From assembly GCA_964422615.1 (NCBI GenBank), contig CAYRBJ010000029.1, positions 1 to 24,186 on the forward strand: a stretch of DNA of 24,186 bases, given 5' to 3'. The notes beneath the pieces are model-generated. The model was not told where the DNA came from. It made no database searches and worked only from the letters and a program-made list of their open reading frames with translations. The position numbers and the translations under genes are program-made. The stretch is from DATLWN01 sp964422615. GTDB lineage: Bacteria > Pseudomonadota > Zetaproteobacteria > Mariprofundales > Mariprofundaceae. Below, in pieces: positions 6,762 to 15,499 of this stretch. Position 1 is the first letter of the stretch, and every line of letters begins with the position of its first letter.

Positions 6762-7613
6762 CTAAAGCTCGGTCACCCATACGCCCACATCGAGGCTTAC
6801 ACCTGGAGGGCCGACAAACGAACCGGATATCGGCGGCACCAGTTCGGGCAATCTTGCCACGGCCACGGCAATGTGGTTGGTGCCTGCGATCTCCCCGGAG
6901 GTGGGGTCAAACCCCTTCCAGCCTGCGCCCGGCAGGTAGATCTCGGCCCAGGCATGGGTTGCACCGAAATTGGCCGATGAGGGTGGCGCGTGCAGATAAC
7001 CGCTTACAAAACGCGTGGCCAGGCCCAGGTGTCGCGTTGCAGCCATGAACAGATTCGCAAAGTCACGGCAGGATCCGGTGCCGCTTGCCAGTGTTTCTTC
7101 TGCGCTTTGCACACCGGGTTCCTCGCGTACCCGATACGACAGCGTTTGATTGATATGGGTGCTCAGGCGCTGCAACAGGGCATAGGTTTGAATCCGTTCA
7201 CCCGGACGCCATAGTTTTGCAACCCACGCAGTCAACTGGCTGCCGTCCGTTGGATCGGGTCGATTCATGTAGGGAAACAGCACAACGCTGTCCTCGGGTG
7301 TATAGGCAAACGGGTAGTACATTGCGTAATCGGCCATCAGGAAGTCGAGCGGGGCCTCGTTGAATTGCTGGATGATGACTTCGCTCTCGACCAGAAGCTG
7401 GCTGGCAGGTGAATTGAAGCTCGCGATCGCGACGGAGTTGCCCTCCACGTCGCTGTGCCAACGTAAGGCAGCCGGAGGCGTGATCTTCAGGCTTGAGGAT
7501 TCGATGCGAAGTTCGTGCCCCTCACGCGGACGCAGGCGCAAGGTATGGGGCTCAAGCCAAACCGGGGCGGAGAAGTTGTAGTAGGTGCGATGAAGGATGT
7601 TATAGCGCTGCAT
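6762..7613 (-). CDS. Transglutaminase-like cysteine protease-fold protein
   Basis: This is a 283-residue protein with two parts. The N-terminal beta-rich domain (about 1-100) starts with YNILHRTYYNFSAPV and carries LRLRPR, the usual bacterial transglutaminase N-terminal region. The transglutaminase core has the catalytic triad: C182 in GTGSCRDFANL, H220 in GATHAWAEIYLPG and D236 in GWKGFDPTSG. There is no signal peptide, so it is probably cytoplasmic. Relatives often sit beside alpha-E and ATP-grasp domain genes in putative peptide-ligation clusters; none is here, so it appears solitary. The physiological substrate of this group is unknown. It is on the same strand as tlyA, 151 bases downstream of it, and may be a separate transcript. 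The start ATG 7613 lacks a strong ribosome-binding site. Confidence 0.85.
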   Translation of the reverse strand: MQRYNILHRTYYNFSAPVWLEPHTLRLRPREGHELRIESSSLKITPPAALRWHSDVEGNSVAIASFNSPASQLLVESEVIIQQFNEAPLDFLMADYAMYYPFAYTPEDSVVLFPYMNRPDPTDGSQLTAWVAKLWRPGERIQTYALLQRLSTHINQTLSYRVREEPGVQSAEETLASGTGSCRDFANLFMAATRHLGLATRFVSGYLHAPPSSANFGATHAWAEIYLPGAGWKGFDPTSGEIAGTNHIAVAVARLPELVPPISGSFVGPPGVSLDVGVWVTEL

Positions 7614-7764
7614 GCATTATCCGCCCGATTTATGAAGCGTGCATCCGCGGGGGTGCCGACCGGCAGCATTGGATCATGAGATCATGGTATTGGCACCTGG
7701 AGGTTTGACAAGCAATGGGCGCTTTCCCGCGCGGGCGGTGCCTGATGCCGGCAAGGCGATGGAA

Positions 7765-8517
7765 TCAGTCAATGCGTTTCAGAGCCAGCAGGTATTCGAC
7801 ATTGCCCTTCGGGCCGTGGATCGGCGATTCGGTGACGCCGATGATCCCGGCACCCGGCAGCTCCTTGGCCATGGCCACGATGCGGTCGACCGCCTCCCGC
7901 CGCGCGCCCTCGTCGCGCACCACGCCCTTGGACAGCAGCTTCGGGCCGACCTCGAACTGCGGCTTGATCAGCGCCACGCACCAGCCACCGGGTTTCAGCA
8001 GGGCCCAGGCCGGCGGCAGCACGCGCGTCAGCGAGATGAACGAGGTGTCGATGACCACAGCATCGACCGGCTCCGGGATGACGGCAGGCGACAGGTCCCT
8101 GGCATGGGTGCGTTCGAGGTTGACGACGCGTGCGTCATGCTGCAGCCGGTAGTGCAGCTGCCCGTGGCCGACATCGACGGCATACACCTTCGCCGCCCCG
8201 CGCTGCAGCAGCACATCGGTGAAGCCGCCGGTGGAGGCGCCGACGTCCAGGCAGACGGTATCCTCGGCGTTAAGCGGATAGGTATCCAGGGCCTTCTCCA
8301 GCTTCAGGCCGCCGCGCGACACGTAGCGCAGCGTCTCGCGCAGCTCGATGTCGGCGGCAGTGGATACGCGCGTGCCCGGCTTGTCGGCCTTCTGGCCGTT
8401 GACATAGACCAGGCCGGCCATGATCAGCCGCTGCGCCTGGCTGGTCGATTCGGCCAGGCCCAGTTCGGTCAGCAGGTGGTCAAGACGGCCTTTTGCGGGC
8501 TTGGCTGTGGTTGTCAA
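7765..8517 (-). CDS. tlyA: TlyA family rRNA methyltransferase / hemolysin-like protein
   Basis: This 250-residue protein has an N-terminal S4 RNA-binding domain (about 10-65: RLDHLLTELGLA, AQRLIMAGLVYVNG) and a C-terminal FtsJ-type Rossmann methyltransferase domain. The SAM-binding motif is CLDVGASTGGFTDVLL, and VDVGHGQLHYRL and LIKPQFEVG are family hallmarks. In mycobacteria TlyA 2'-O-methylates 16S and 23S rRNA; the function in proteobacteria is less certain. The first usable start is TTG 8517; no ATG occurs before the middle of the S4 domain, so the TTG start is accepted although no Shine-Dalgarno is visible. Only 10 bases separate it from dxs, so it is probably the last gene of xseB-ispA-dxs-tlyA. 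Confidence 0.9.
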   Translation of the reverse strand: MTTTAKPAKGRLDHLLTELGLAESTSQAQRLIMAGLVYVNGQKADKPGTRVSTAADIELRETLRYVSRGGLKLEKALDTYPLNAEDTVCLDVGASTGGFTDVLLQRGAAKVYAVDVGHGQLHYRLQHDARVVNLERTHARDLSPAVIPEPVDAVVIDTSFISLTRVLPPAWALLKPGGWCVALIKPQFEVGPKLLSKGVVRDEGARREAVDRIVAMAKELPGAGIIGVTESPIHGPKGNVEYLLALKRID

Positions 8518-8527
8518 GGATTGGGCG

Positions 8528-10390
8528 TCAGAGGCCCGCCAGGGCGTTGGCGATGCCGGCGGCGTCCAGGCCGAGATCGCGCAGGATCTCGGCCTGGCTG
8601 CCTTGGGCGGGAAAGGCGTCCGGGATACCGAGGTGCACGAATGGCCCGCGCCAGCCGTGGTGCATCGCCGCCACGGCGATGGCCTCGCCGATGCCGCCCA
8701 GCAGGCTTCCCTCCTCGATGACGACGAGCGGCTTGCCCTTCGGCAGATGTTTGACGATGGTGGCGGTGTCGAGTGGCTTGATGAAGCGCAGGTTGACCAG
8801 GCCGAGGCGTTGCCCCTGTTCGGCTCGGGCGGCGACGGCGGCGGCGGCGTCCGCCACGCGCGTGCCGACGGCGACGACCAGGCCGTCCTTGCCTTTCGCC
8901 ACTACCTCGGCGGTACCCACGGGCAGGGCGGAGGCCGGCTCCGGTTCGACGCCGAGGCCGATGCCGCGCGGATAGCGGATGGCACAGGGTCCGGGCAGCG
9001 CCAGCGCCGTGGCCAGCATGTGCCTGAGCTCGTTCTCGTCCTTCGGCGCCATCAGCGTGATGTTGGGCAGGCAGCGCAGATAGGCGATGTCGAAGCTGCC
9101 GGCGTGCGTGGCGCCGTCGGCGCCGACGATGCCGGCGCGGTCCATGCAGAATATCACCGGTAGATTCTGGATGCAGATGTCGTGGATGATCTGATCGTAG
9201 CCGCGCTGCAAAAAGGTCGAATAGATGGCGACCACCGGCCTCAGTCCCTCGACGGCCAGACCGCCGGCGAAGGTGACGGCGTGCTGTTCGGCGATGCCGA
9301 CGTCGAAGCAGCGCTCGGGATGGCGACGCGCGAAGCGGGCCAGGCCCGTGCCGCCCGGCATGGCGGCGGTGATGGCGACGATACGCGCATCCTGATCTGC
9401 GAGATCCGCCAGCATGTCGGCGAACACCTGCGTATAGCTTGGCGGGCCGTCGGCGGCTGGCATCGGGCGGCCGCTTTCCGGATCGTAGGGGCCCAGCCCA
9501 TGCCAGGTTTCCGGATCCTCTTCGGCCGGCGAGAAGCCGAGGCCCTTGCGCGTCAGCACGTGCAGCAGCACCGGTCCGTCCAGGTGCTTGCAGTTGGATA
9601 GTGTCGGCAACAGGTGCTCGAAATCATGGCCGTCGATGGGGCCGATGTAGCGGAAGCCCAACTCCTCGAACAACGTGCCCGGCGTGATCATGCCCTTGAC
9701 GTGCTCCTCCAGGCGGCGGGCGGCATCGAGCGCCCCCGGCAGCCGGCTCAGCACGCGCTTCGCCGTGTCCTTGACGCCGGTGTAGGTGCGCCCGGTGATG
9801 ATGCGCGCCAGATACGCCGAGACGGCGCCGACATTCGGGGCGATCGACATCTCGTTGTCGTTGAGGATCACCAGCAGGCGGTTGTCATGGGCGCCGGCAT
9901 GGTTCATTGCCTCGAAGGCCATGCCGCCGCTCAGGGCGCCGTCACCGATGACGGCGACGGCGTGGTGGCTCTCCCCCTGCAGGTCGCGGCCGACGGCCAT
10001 GCCGTAGGCGGCGGAGATGGAGGTCGAGGCGTGACCGGCGCCGAAGGGGTCGTGCTCAGATTCGCTTCGCTTGGTGAATCCGGACAGGCCGCCGTACTGG
10101 CGGATCGTCGGCATGCGCGTAAAGCGGCCGGTCAGCATCTTGTGCGGATAGGCCTGATGGCCGACGTCCCAGACGATCTTGTCCCGGGGCGAATCGAACA
10201 GGTAGTGCAGGGCGATGGTCAACTCGACCACGCCAAGGCCGGCGCCCAGATGGCCGCCGATCGGGGCCAGCGTGCGGATCAAATAGCGCCGCATCTCCTC
10301 GGCCAGAGCCGGCAGCTGATCCTGGGCAAGGCGCTTGAGGTCAGCCGGCGAGCCGATGGACTCCAGCAGCGGGAAGGTGGAATTCCCCAT
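8528..10390 (-). CDS. dxs: 1-deoxy-D-xylulose-5-phosphate synthase
   Basis: This 620-residue ThDP enzyme makes 1-deoxyxylulose 5-phosphate from pyruvate and glyceraldehyde 3-phosphate, the entry step of the non-mevalonate isoprenoid pathway. Visible marks are H47 in PIGGHLGAGLG, WDVGHQAYPHK, the cofactor motif GDG (149-151) continuing to LNDNEMSIAPN, the catalytic E368 in DVGIAEQHAVTFAGGLA, and a transketolase C-terminal domain. The length is normal for the family. The start ATG overlaps the ispA stop by one base (TGATG), which indicates translational coupling, as no separate ribosome-binding site is strong. Confidence 0.97.
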   Translation of the reverse strand: MGNSTFPLLESIGSPADLKRLAQDQLPALAEEMRRYLIRTLAPIGGHLGAGLGVVELTIALHYLFDSPRDKIVWDVGHQAYPHKMLTGRFTRMPTIRQYGGLSGFTKRSESEHDPFGAGHASTSISAAYGMAVGRDLQGESHHAVAVIGDGALSGGMAFEAMNHAGAHDNRLLVILNDNEMSIAPNVGAVSAYLARIITGRTYTGVKDTAKRVLSRLPGALDAARRLEEHVKGMITPGTLFEELGFRYIGPIDGHDFEHLLPTLSNCKHLDGPVLLHVLTRKGLGFSPAEEDPETWHGLGPYDPESGRPMPAADGPPSYTQVFADMLADLADQDARIVAITAAMPGGTGLARFARRHPERCFDVGIAEQHAVTFAGGLAVEGLRPVVAIYSTFLQRGYDQIIHDICIQNLPVIFCMDRAGIVGADGATHAGSFDIAYLRCLPNITLMAPKDENELRHMLATALALPGPCAIRYPRGIGLGVEPEPASALPVGTAEVVAKGKDGLVVAVGTRVADAAAAVAARAEQGQRLGLVNLRFIKPLDTATIVKHLPKGKPLVVIEEGSLLGGIGEAIAVAAMHHGWRGPFVHLGIPDAFPAQGSQAEILRDLGLDAAGIANALAGL

Positions 10391-11277
10391 CAGCGCTGCC
10401 GGCGGCCGATGTAGCCGGCCAACTGGATCAATGTCCCGGCTTTGTCTCCGAGCGGCGCCAGCGCCTGTACGGCGATTTCCTGCATCTCCGCCGCCAGTTC
10501 GCGCGCCCGGGTCAGGCCCAGCACCGATACATAGGTGGCCTTGGCCTGCACCTCGTCCTTGCCGGCGCTCTTGCCGAGCGTTTCACTGCTGGCGGTGGCG
10601 TCGAGGATATCGTCGGCGATCTGGAACAGCAGTCCGACGGCGCGCCCAAAGCGGATGCAGGCCTCGACCCGTTCATCATCGCCGCCGGCCAGCAATGCCC
10701 CGGCCTCGCAGCAATAGCCGAGCAGGGCGCCGGTCTTGTGCAGATGGATGCGCTCGACCTCGAGCATGTCATCCACCGTGCCGGCCTTGGCCTGCATGTC
10801 CAGCATCTGGCCGCCGACCATGCCCTGGGCACCGGCGGCCAAGGCCAGGCGCTGCGCCAATGTCAGCACCGTCTGCGGCGGTGCCGGGGTCTCGGCCAGC
10901 AGTTCGAAGGCCAATGCCTGCAGGGCGTCGGCGGCCAGTACCGCCGTGGCCTCGTCGAACTGGCGGTGGCAGGTCGGGTGGCCGCGGCGCAGGTCATCGT
11001 CATCCATACAGGGCAGATCGTCGTGGATCAGCGAATAGGTGTGCATGCATTCGATGCTCATTGCCGCCGGCAGTGCCGTGGCGGTATCGGTACCGTCGCA
11101 GGCAAGGAAACACTCAAGCAGCAGGGCCGGGCGGATGCGCTTGCCGCCGGCCATCAGCGAGTAGCGCATGGCTTCCCACAGGCGTTCGGGCACGACATGC
11201 CGACGCTCGGCCAGCATGCTGTCGAGCGCGTCATGGAGCAGCAGGGCGTGCTGCTGCAGAAAAGCGGGGGGTTGCAC
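10390..11277 (-). CDS. ispA: Farnesyl (polyprenyl) diphosphate synthase
   Basis: This is a 295-residue short-chain trans-prenyltransferase. The first Asp-rich motif is DDLPCMDDDDLRRG (starting at D86) and the second is DDILD (222-226), both intact; GGKRIRP (44-50) binds the diphosphate. It elongates DMAPP with IPP, probably to farnesyl diphosphate for quinones and undecaprenyl carriers. The product chain length cannot be read safely. The start is GTG 11277, two bases after the xseB stop; no ATG occurs before residue 21, and family alignments need the first residues. It stands in the common order xseB-ispA-dxs. Confidence 0.95.
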   Translation of the reverse strand: MQPPAFLQQHALLLHDALDSMLAERRHVVPERLWEAMRYSLMAGGKRIRPALLLECFLACDGTDTATALPAAMSIECMHTYSLIHDDLPCMDDDDLRRGHPTCHRQFDEATAVLAADALQALAFELLAETPAPPQTVLTLAQRLALAAGAQGMVGGQMLDMQAKAGTVDDMLEVERIHLHKTGALLGYCCEAGALLAGGDDERVEACIRFGRAVGLLFQIADDILDATASSETLGKSAGKDEVQAKATYVSVLGLTRARELAAEMQEIAVQALAPLGDKAGTLIQLAGYIGRRQR

Positions 11278-11279
11278 CG

Positions 11280-11516
11280 TTATTCGGCTGCGGCGTCGCT
11301 CAGGGTCTGCAGGCGTTGCTCGGCCGAATCCAGCAGGGCCTCGCAGCGCCGGGACAGTTTGACGCCGGTTTCGAAGGCGGCGACGCTGTCCTCCAGCGAC
11401 AACTGGCCGGATTCGAGTTTTTCCACCAGTTGCGTCAGTTCGGCCAGCGCCTGTTCGAAGCTCATGGCATTAATGGCGCCCTCGGTGGGGGTAGCGGCTT
11501 GTTTGGAATCGGTCAC
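11280..11516 (-). CDS. xseB: Exodeoxyribonuclease VII small subunit
   Basis: This 78-residue helical protein has the family pattern MSFEQALAELTQLVEKLE, GQLSLEDSVAAFE and GVKLSRRCEALLDSAEQRL. It pairs with XseA in the nuclease that degrades single-stranded DNA; xseA is not in the window. The start is GTG 11516, preceded by AAGGAGA at normal spacing, which gives a 17-residue N-terminal extension over the shorter version starting at ATG 11465. It is the first gene of the isoprenoid operon. Confidence 0.93.
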   Translation of the reverse strand: MTDSKQAATPTEGAINAMSFEQALAELTQLVEKLESGQLSLEDSVAAFETGVKLSRRCEALLDSAEQRLQTLSDAAAE

Positions 11517-11540
11517 GTATCGTCTCCTTGCCGGACCCTC

Positions 11541-11568
11541 ATTGTAAGAAGCCGGGCCTGAGAATCAA
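11541..11568 (-). promoter_or_regulatory. Probable promoter of xseB-ispA-dxs-tlyA
   Basis: On the minus strand, TTGATT (11568-11563) and TACAAT (11546-11541) are 16 bases apart, about 25 bases before the GTG of xseB. The 98-base region is shared with the divergent lipB operon, whose own promoter I could not place with confidence. Confidence 0.5.
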
Positions 11569-11614
11569 TGCGCCGGCGCTTGCCGCCGCGCCCCATGCTT
11601 TTTAGCCTCGGAAC

Positions 11615-12253
11615 ATGCGCATCATCCGGCATGGGCGGCAACCCTATCCCGAATCGCTGGCCGAGCAGGAGGCGCAGGTTGCCGCCGTGCTGGCCGGTGG
11701 TGAAGCGCCGGTGCTGATCCTGACCGAACATCCGCCCGTGTACACCATCGGCACCTCGGGCAGCGAAGCCGATGTGCTCAGGCGAGACATCGATGGCGAG
11801 GCCATCGCCGTCTACGAGAGTGGGCGCGGCGGCGAGGTGACCTACCACGGGCCAGGCCAGCTCGTCTGCTATGTCATCGCCGACATCCGGCACGAGCAGG
11901 ACCTGCACAAACACGTCTGGCGGCTGGAGGAGATGGTGATGCGTACGCTGGCGGACTTCGGTATCATTGCCGGGCGCAGCGAGCGCGGTATCGGCGTGTG
12001 GGTGGATGGGTACAAGATCGCCGCGGTCGGCGTGCGCTGCCGCAAATGGATCACCTTCCACGGCATCGCCCTGAACATCGATCCGAACCTCAAGCATTTC
12101 TCCGGCATCGTACCCTGCGGCATGCGTGACGCGCCGGTAACCTCGATGCGCGTGCAGGGGGTGGCGGCCGATCGCCGCCAGGTGGAGACAGCGCTGTCGG
12201 CGCATGCCCAGAAGCTGTTCCTGCAGGCCGAAGCGTCTACAGTGACAGCATGA
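11615..12253 (+). CDS. lipB: Lipoyl(octanoyl) transferase
   Basis: This 212-residue enzyme moves octanoyl groups from acyl carrier protein to the lipoyl domains of 2-oxoacid dehydrogenases and the glycine cleavage system. The signature GRGGEVTYHGPGQLV (70-84) and the catalytic pair K134 (DGYKIAAVGV) and C168 (GIVPCGM) are present. The start ATG 11615 has only a weak GGA in front. The stop overlaps the next gene by 4 bases (ATGA), which is unusual context: lipB is normally followed by lipA, but here it heads a Lol-like export operon. Whether this has a functional meaning is open. Confidence 0.96.
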   Translation: MRIIRHGRQPYPESLAEQEAQVAAVLAGGEAPVLILTEHPPVYTIGTSGSEADVLRRDIDGEAIAVYESGRGGEVTYHGPGQLVCYVIADIRHEQDLHKHVWRLEEMVMRTLADFGIIAGRSERGIGVWVDGYKIAAVGVRCRKWITFHGIALNIDPNLKHFSGIVPCGMRDAPVTSMRVQGVAADRRQVETALSAHAQKLFLQAEASTVTA

Positions 12254-13005
12254 GCAAACGCCTGGCCTGCCTGCTCGCCGGCGCCATCGCCACCGGCCTT
12301 TTCATGTCGCCGGCAGCCGGCGCCGACGAGTCGGCGCGCCAGGTGATGGTGAAGCTGGAGCGTCTGCTGCGCGCGGACACCAACACCGGCCGCTACCTGA
12401 TGCGCGTACATACGAAACAATGGGATCGCACCATCGAGCTGGACGATTGGGACGATCGTCCGGGCAAGCGTTTCTTCATCCGCATCCTGAAGCCGGCCAA
12501 GGATCGCGGTACCGCCTATCTGAAGGCTGGTCCGAATCTGTGGATGTATATGCCGAAGCTGGAGCGCGACATCCGCATCCCGCCGTCGATGATGCTGTCC
12601 TCGTGGATGGGCTCGGATTTCACCAACGATGACCTGGTCAAGGCGGAATCGGTGGTCGACGACTACACGCACAGGATCATCGCGCACAAGGATGGGGTGC
12701 TGACCGTCGAGTCGATACCCAAGCCCGATGCGCCGGTGGTGTGGGGCAAGCTCGTGCACCGTATTCGCGACGACGGCATCCCGCTGCAGGAGGATTTCTA
12801 CGACGAGCACGGCAAGCTGGTACGCTCGCTCACCTTCGAAGACGTGCGCGAGATCGGCGGCCGTCGCATCCCGACGCGCTGGGTGATGCAGCCGCTGGAC
12901 GAGCCGGGCAAGCAGACGGTGCTGACAATCGAATCGATCACCTTCAACGTGCCGATCCCGGCCTCGGTGTTCACGCGCCAGAACCTGCGCCGCGGGGTGC
13001 GTTGA
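12250..13005 (+). CDS. LolA-like periplasmic (outer-membrane lipoprotein-sorting) protein
   Basis: This 251-residue protein has a clear signal peptide (basic start, hydrophobic core, cleavage probably after PAAGA near residue 25). The mature part reads as a curved beta-sheet protein of the LolA/LolB-like fold: repeated amphipathic strands such as GRYLMRVHTKQWDRTIEL, then KRFFIRILKPAKDRGTAYL, NLWMYMPKLERDIRIP, MMLSSWMGSDFTNDDLV and a late VVWGKLVHRI. These motifs match the sorting-protein group (COG2834-type), not classical LolA. The fold carries acylated cargo in a hydrophobic cleft. It precedes two LolC/E-like permeases, so it probably accepts the molecule they extract from the inner membrane. 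Cargo is unknown. Confidence 0.85.
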   Translation: MSKRLACLLAGAIATGLFMSPAAGADESARQVMVKLERLLRADTNTGRYLMRVHTKQWDRTIELDDWDDRPGKRFFIRILKPAKDRGTAYLKAGPNLWMYMPKLERDIRIPPSMMLSSWMGSDFTNDDLVKAESVVDDYTHRIIAHKDGVLTVESIPKPDAPVVWGKLVHRIRDDGIPLQEDFYDEHGKLVRSLTFEDVREIGGRRIPTRWVMQPLDEPGKQTVLTIESITFNVPIPASVFTRQNLRRGVR

Positions 13006-13010
13006 CCGCC

Positions 13011-14222
13011 ATGCTGCTGGCCCTGGCCTGGCGCAACCTGATTCGCAATGCCCGGCGCAGCCTGCTGACGATGGCGGCGGTGGCCTTCGGCCTGTCGGCG
13101 CTGATCTTCCTGTGGGGCTTCAACGACGGTGTGCACAACACCATGATGCGCAACCTGCAGGAGGTCATCGTCGGCAGCCTGCAGGTGCATGCCAAGGGCT
13201 TCTTCCGTCATCCGAAGCTGAACCGCACGGTGCCGGATGCGCCGCGTGTGCAGGCATTGCTGAAAAAGCTGGGCGCCGAGCGCTACAGCATGCGCCTGCG
13301 CACCTTTGCGCTGGCCGCGGGTGAGGACAATTCCGAAGGCCTGGTGATGCTCGGCATGGATCCGGCCATGGAGGACGGTACCACGACCATCGCCAGCAAG
13401 GTCAGCGAGGGAAGGTTCATCCGGAGCAACGATGAACACGCCTGCGTGCTCGGCGCCACCACGGCGCGCAACCTGGGTGTGAAGATCGGCGACGAGGTGG
13501 TGTTGCTGGCCGAGGACCGCTACGGCTCGCTGGCCGCCGACAAGGTGAAGCTGGTCGGCATCATCACCAGCGGCGAGATGGGTATCGATCGTGGGCTGGC
13601 GATCGTGCCACTGGGCTTCATGCAACGGCTGCTCAGCATGGGCAGCGCCGTATCCGAGATCGCGGTACAGCTGCCGGGCTCAAGGCTGGAGGCGGTGACC
13701 GCCGCCCTGCGCCGGCAGCTGGGCGGTGATGATGAGGTGCTGCGCTGGTATGACATGTATCCGATGATGAAGCAGTGGGTGGTGCTGGAGAACGCCTTCT
13801 ACTACATCTTCCTGTCCATCGTGTTGCTGATCGTGGCGGCCGGGGTGATGAACACGGTGCTGATGAGCATGCTCGACCGCATCCACGAATTCGGCATCAT
13901 GATGGCGCTGGGCTGCGGGCGGCTGCGCCTGGCGGCGATGGTGGTCATCGAGTCGATGCTGCTGGGGGGAATGGGGGTCGTCGTCGGCTGCCTGCTCGGC
14001 CTGGGGCTGGTCCACTATTACCACGATGCCGGTATCGACCTCGGGCGGGAGATGAACACCATCACCCGTTTCTACATCAATCCGGTCATCCACCCGGAGA
14101 TCAATACCGATCATTTGCTGAATACGGTGCTGGCGGTACTCGTGGCCGCCCTGCTCGCCGCCGTGTGGCCGGCTATCCGCGCTGCCCGTCTGCAGCCGGT
14201 CGAGGCCATCCACCATGTCTGA
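13011..14222 (+). CDS. LolC/E-like ABC transporter permease, first copy
   Basis: This 403-residue protein has the FtsX/MacB/LolE topology: one N-terminal helix (about 17-38 after the ALAWRNLIRNARRS motif), a large periplasmic domain of some 220 residues, and three C-terminal helices, followed by the family ending AARLQPVEAIHHV. The periplasmic part begins with the signature LQVHAKGFF, shared with the second permease. ATG 13011 is chosen because ALAWRNLIRN is the normal start of this family; the frame is open upstream only over the preceding gene. It lies 5 bases after that gene and overlaps the next by 8 bases. With the second permease it probably forms a heterodimer driven by the downstream ATPase. 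Confidence 0.9.
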   Translation: MLLALAWRNLIRNARRSLLTMAAVAFGLSALIFLWGFNDGVHNTMMRNLQEVIVGSLQVHAKGFFRHPKLNRTVPDAPRVQALLKKLGAERYSMRLRTFALAAGEDNSEGLVMLGMDPAMEDGTTTIASKVSEGRFIRSNDEHACVLGATTARNLGVKIGDEVVLLAEDRYGSLAADKVKLVGIITSGEMGIDRGLAIVPLGFMQRLLSMGSAVSEIAVQLPGSRLEAVTAALRRQLGGDDEVLRWYDMYPMMKQWVVLENAFYYIFLSIVLLIVAAGVMNTVLMSMLDRIHEFGIMMALGCGRLRLAAMVVIESMLLGGMGVVVGCLLGLGLVHYYHDAGIDLGREMNTITRFYINPVIHPEINTDHLLNTVLAVLVAALLAAVWPAIRAARLQPVEAIHHV

Positions 14223-15453
14223 CTCCCTTGCCATCTACCTGACGCTGGGCTGGCGCAACCTGTGGCGGCATCCACTGCGCACGGCCCTGACCGCTGGCGC
14301 CCTGGCCGTCGGCATCGCCGCCCTGACCTTTCTGTCGGCCATGAATGACGGTTGGATGCAGCAGATCAAGACGAACTTCGCGCTGACCGTTACCGGTCAT
14401 GTGCAGATCCATGCCAAGGGCTTCGAGCAGAGCCGCAAGCTGGCCCAGCGTATCGAGGATCCCGCTGCTGTGATCGCGGCGGTACGGCATGTGCCGGGGG
14501 TGGCCCTGATCGACCGGCGCGTGCGCGTGTCGGGGCTGGCCTCCAGTGCCGGGGCCAGCGGTGGGGCGCAGATCTACGGCGTGCAGCCACGGCTGGAGGC
14601 GCGGATGAGTCGCCTGGCCTCGTTCGTGGATAAGGGGCGGTGGCTGACGGACAAGGACAATCACGGCGTGGTGCTCGGTGATGGCCTGGCGAACAGCCTG
14701 GAGGTGGGGCTGGGTGACAAGATCGTGCTGATGGCGGCGATGCCCGACGGCGATATCGCCTCGGAGGTGTTCCGCGTGCGAGGCCTGATGCACTCCGGCG
14801 TCATGGATATCGACGATCTGCTCGCCGTGGTGCCGCTGAAATCGGCCCAGCGTTGGCTCGGCCTGGGGCGGGCGGTGACGGATATCGTGGTGCGGGCCGC
14901 CGGCTTCGAGGCGGTAGCGCCGCTGGCGGCACAGATGCGGCGCATCCTGCATGGGAAAGGGCTGGAGGTGCTCAGCTGGATTCAGATCGACCCGATGGCC
15001 GAGCAGTGGGCCGAATTCGCCGATGCCTATACCTGGATCGTGTTGGCGGTGGTGATCCTGGTGGTGCTGGCCGAGGTGCTGAACACCATGCTGATGAGCA
15101 TGCACGAGCGCGTGCGCGAATTCGGGTTGATGGGGGCGCTGGGGGTGATGCCGGTGCAGATGTTCGCGATGGTGGTATGGGAGACGGTGTTGCTGGTGGC
15201 GCTCGGAAGTCTGCTGGGCTTTGCCCTGGGCGGTGGCGCCTCCTGGTGGTTCGGGGACAAGGGGATCGATCTGTCGCACTACGCCAGTGCCTTTTCGTTC
15301 ATGTATATGGACCCGATCGTGCATCCGCTGCTGCGTGCCCAGAGCGTCGCGGAGATTCTGGGGGCGGCGGTGTTCGGGGCGATGGTCGCCGGCCTGTATC
15401 CGGCGTGGCTGGCCAGCCGCCTGGAGCCGGCGCAGGCATTGCGGGAGGTGTGA
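14215..15453 (+). CDS. LolC/E-like ABC transporter permease, second copy
   Basis: This 412-residue paralogue of the preceding protein has the same layout: TLGWRNLWRHPLRT start, N-terminal helix, periplasmic domain with VQIHAKGFEQ, then three C-terminal helices (around 280, 325 and 380) and the ending LASRLEPAQALREV. Shared motifs (HAKGF, the MLMSMHERVREFGLMGALG segment against MLDRIHEFGIMMALG) show an old tandem duplication with strong divergence, as between LolC and LolE. It overlaps the first copy by 8 bases. The gene is followed by 46 bases with an AGGAG in front of the ATPase gene. Confidence 0.9.
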   Translation: MSDSLAIYLTLGWRNLWRHPLRTALTAGALAVGIAALTFLSAMNDGWMQQIKTNFALTVTGHVQIHAKGFEQSRKLAQRIEDPAAVIAAVRHVPGVALIDRRVRVSGLASSAGASGGAQIYGVQPRLEARMSRLASFVDKGRWLTDKDNHGVVLGDGLANSLEVGLGDKIVLMAAMPDGDIASEVFRVRGLMHSGVMDIDDLLAVVPLKSAQRWLGLGRAVTDIVVRAAGFEAVAPLAAQMRRILHGKGLEVLSWIQIDPMAEQWAEFADAYTWIVLAVVILVVLAEVLNTMLMSMHERVREFGLMGALGVMPVQMFAMVVWETVLLVALGSLLGFALGGGASWWFGDKGIDLSHYASAFSFMYMDPIVHPLLRAQSVAEILGAAVFGAMVAGLYPAWLASRLEPAQALREV

Positions 15454-15499
15454 TGGACGGGGGGTGTTCGATCCGGTTCAGGGGACACAGGAGAGTTAT

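Noticed and set aside
6620..6772. 51-codon minus-strand open stretch with CPQAHCLIC
   Set aside because: It has no ATG, GTG or TTG between two stops, so it cannot be called a gene; it is kept only as a possible relic.
7700..7764. Terminator after tlyA around the palindrome CCCGCGCGGG
   Set aside because: It is a self-complementary GC block without a T run on the minus side, so terminator activity is not supported.
10335..11561. 408-codon plus-strand open frame over ispA and xseB
   Set aside because: It is Arg/Pro/Ala-rich low-complexity translation opposite two recognisable genes, typical of high-GC shadow frames.
14173..15324. 383-codon open frame antisense to the second permease
   Set aside because: It is a GC-rich shadow: the sense frame carries clear membrane-protein and LolE motifs, while the antisense product is His/Gln-rich without domains.
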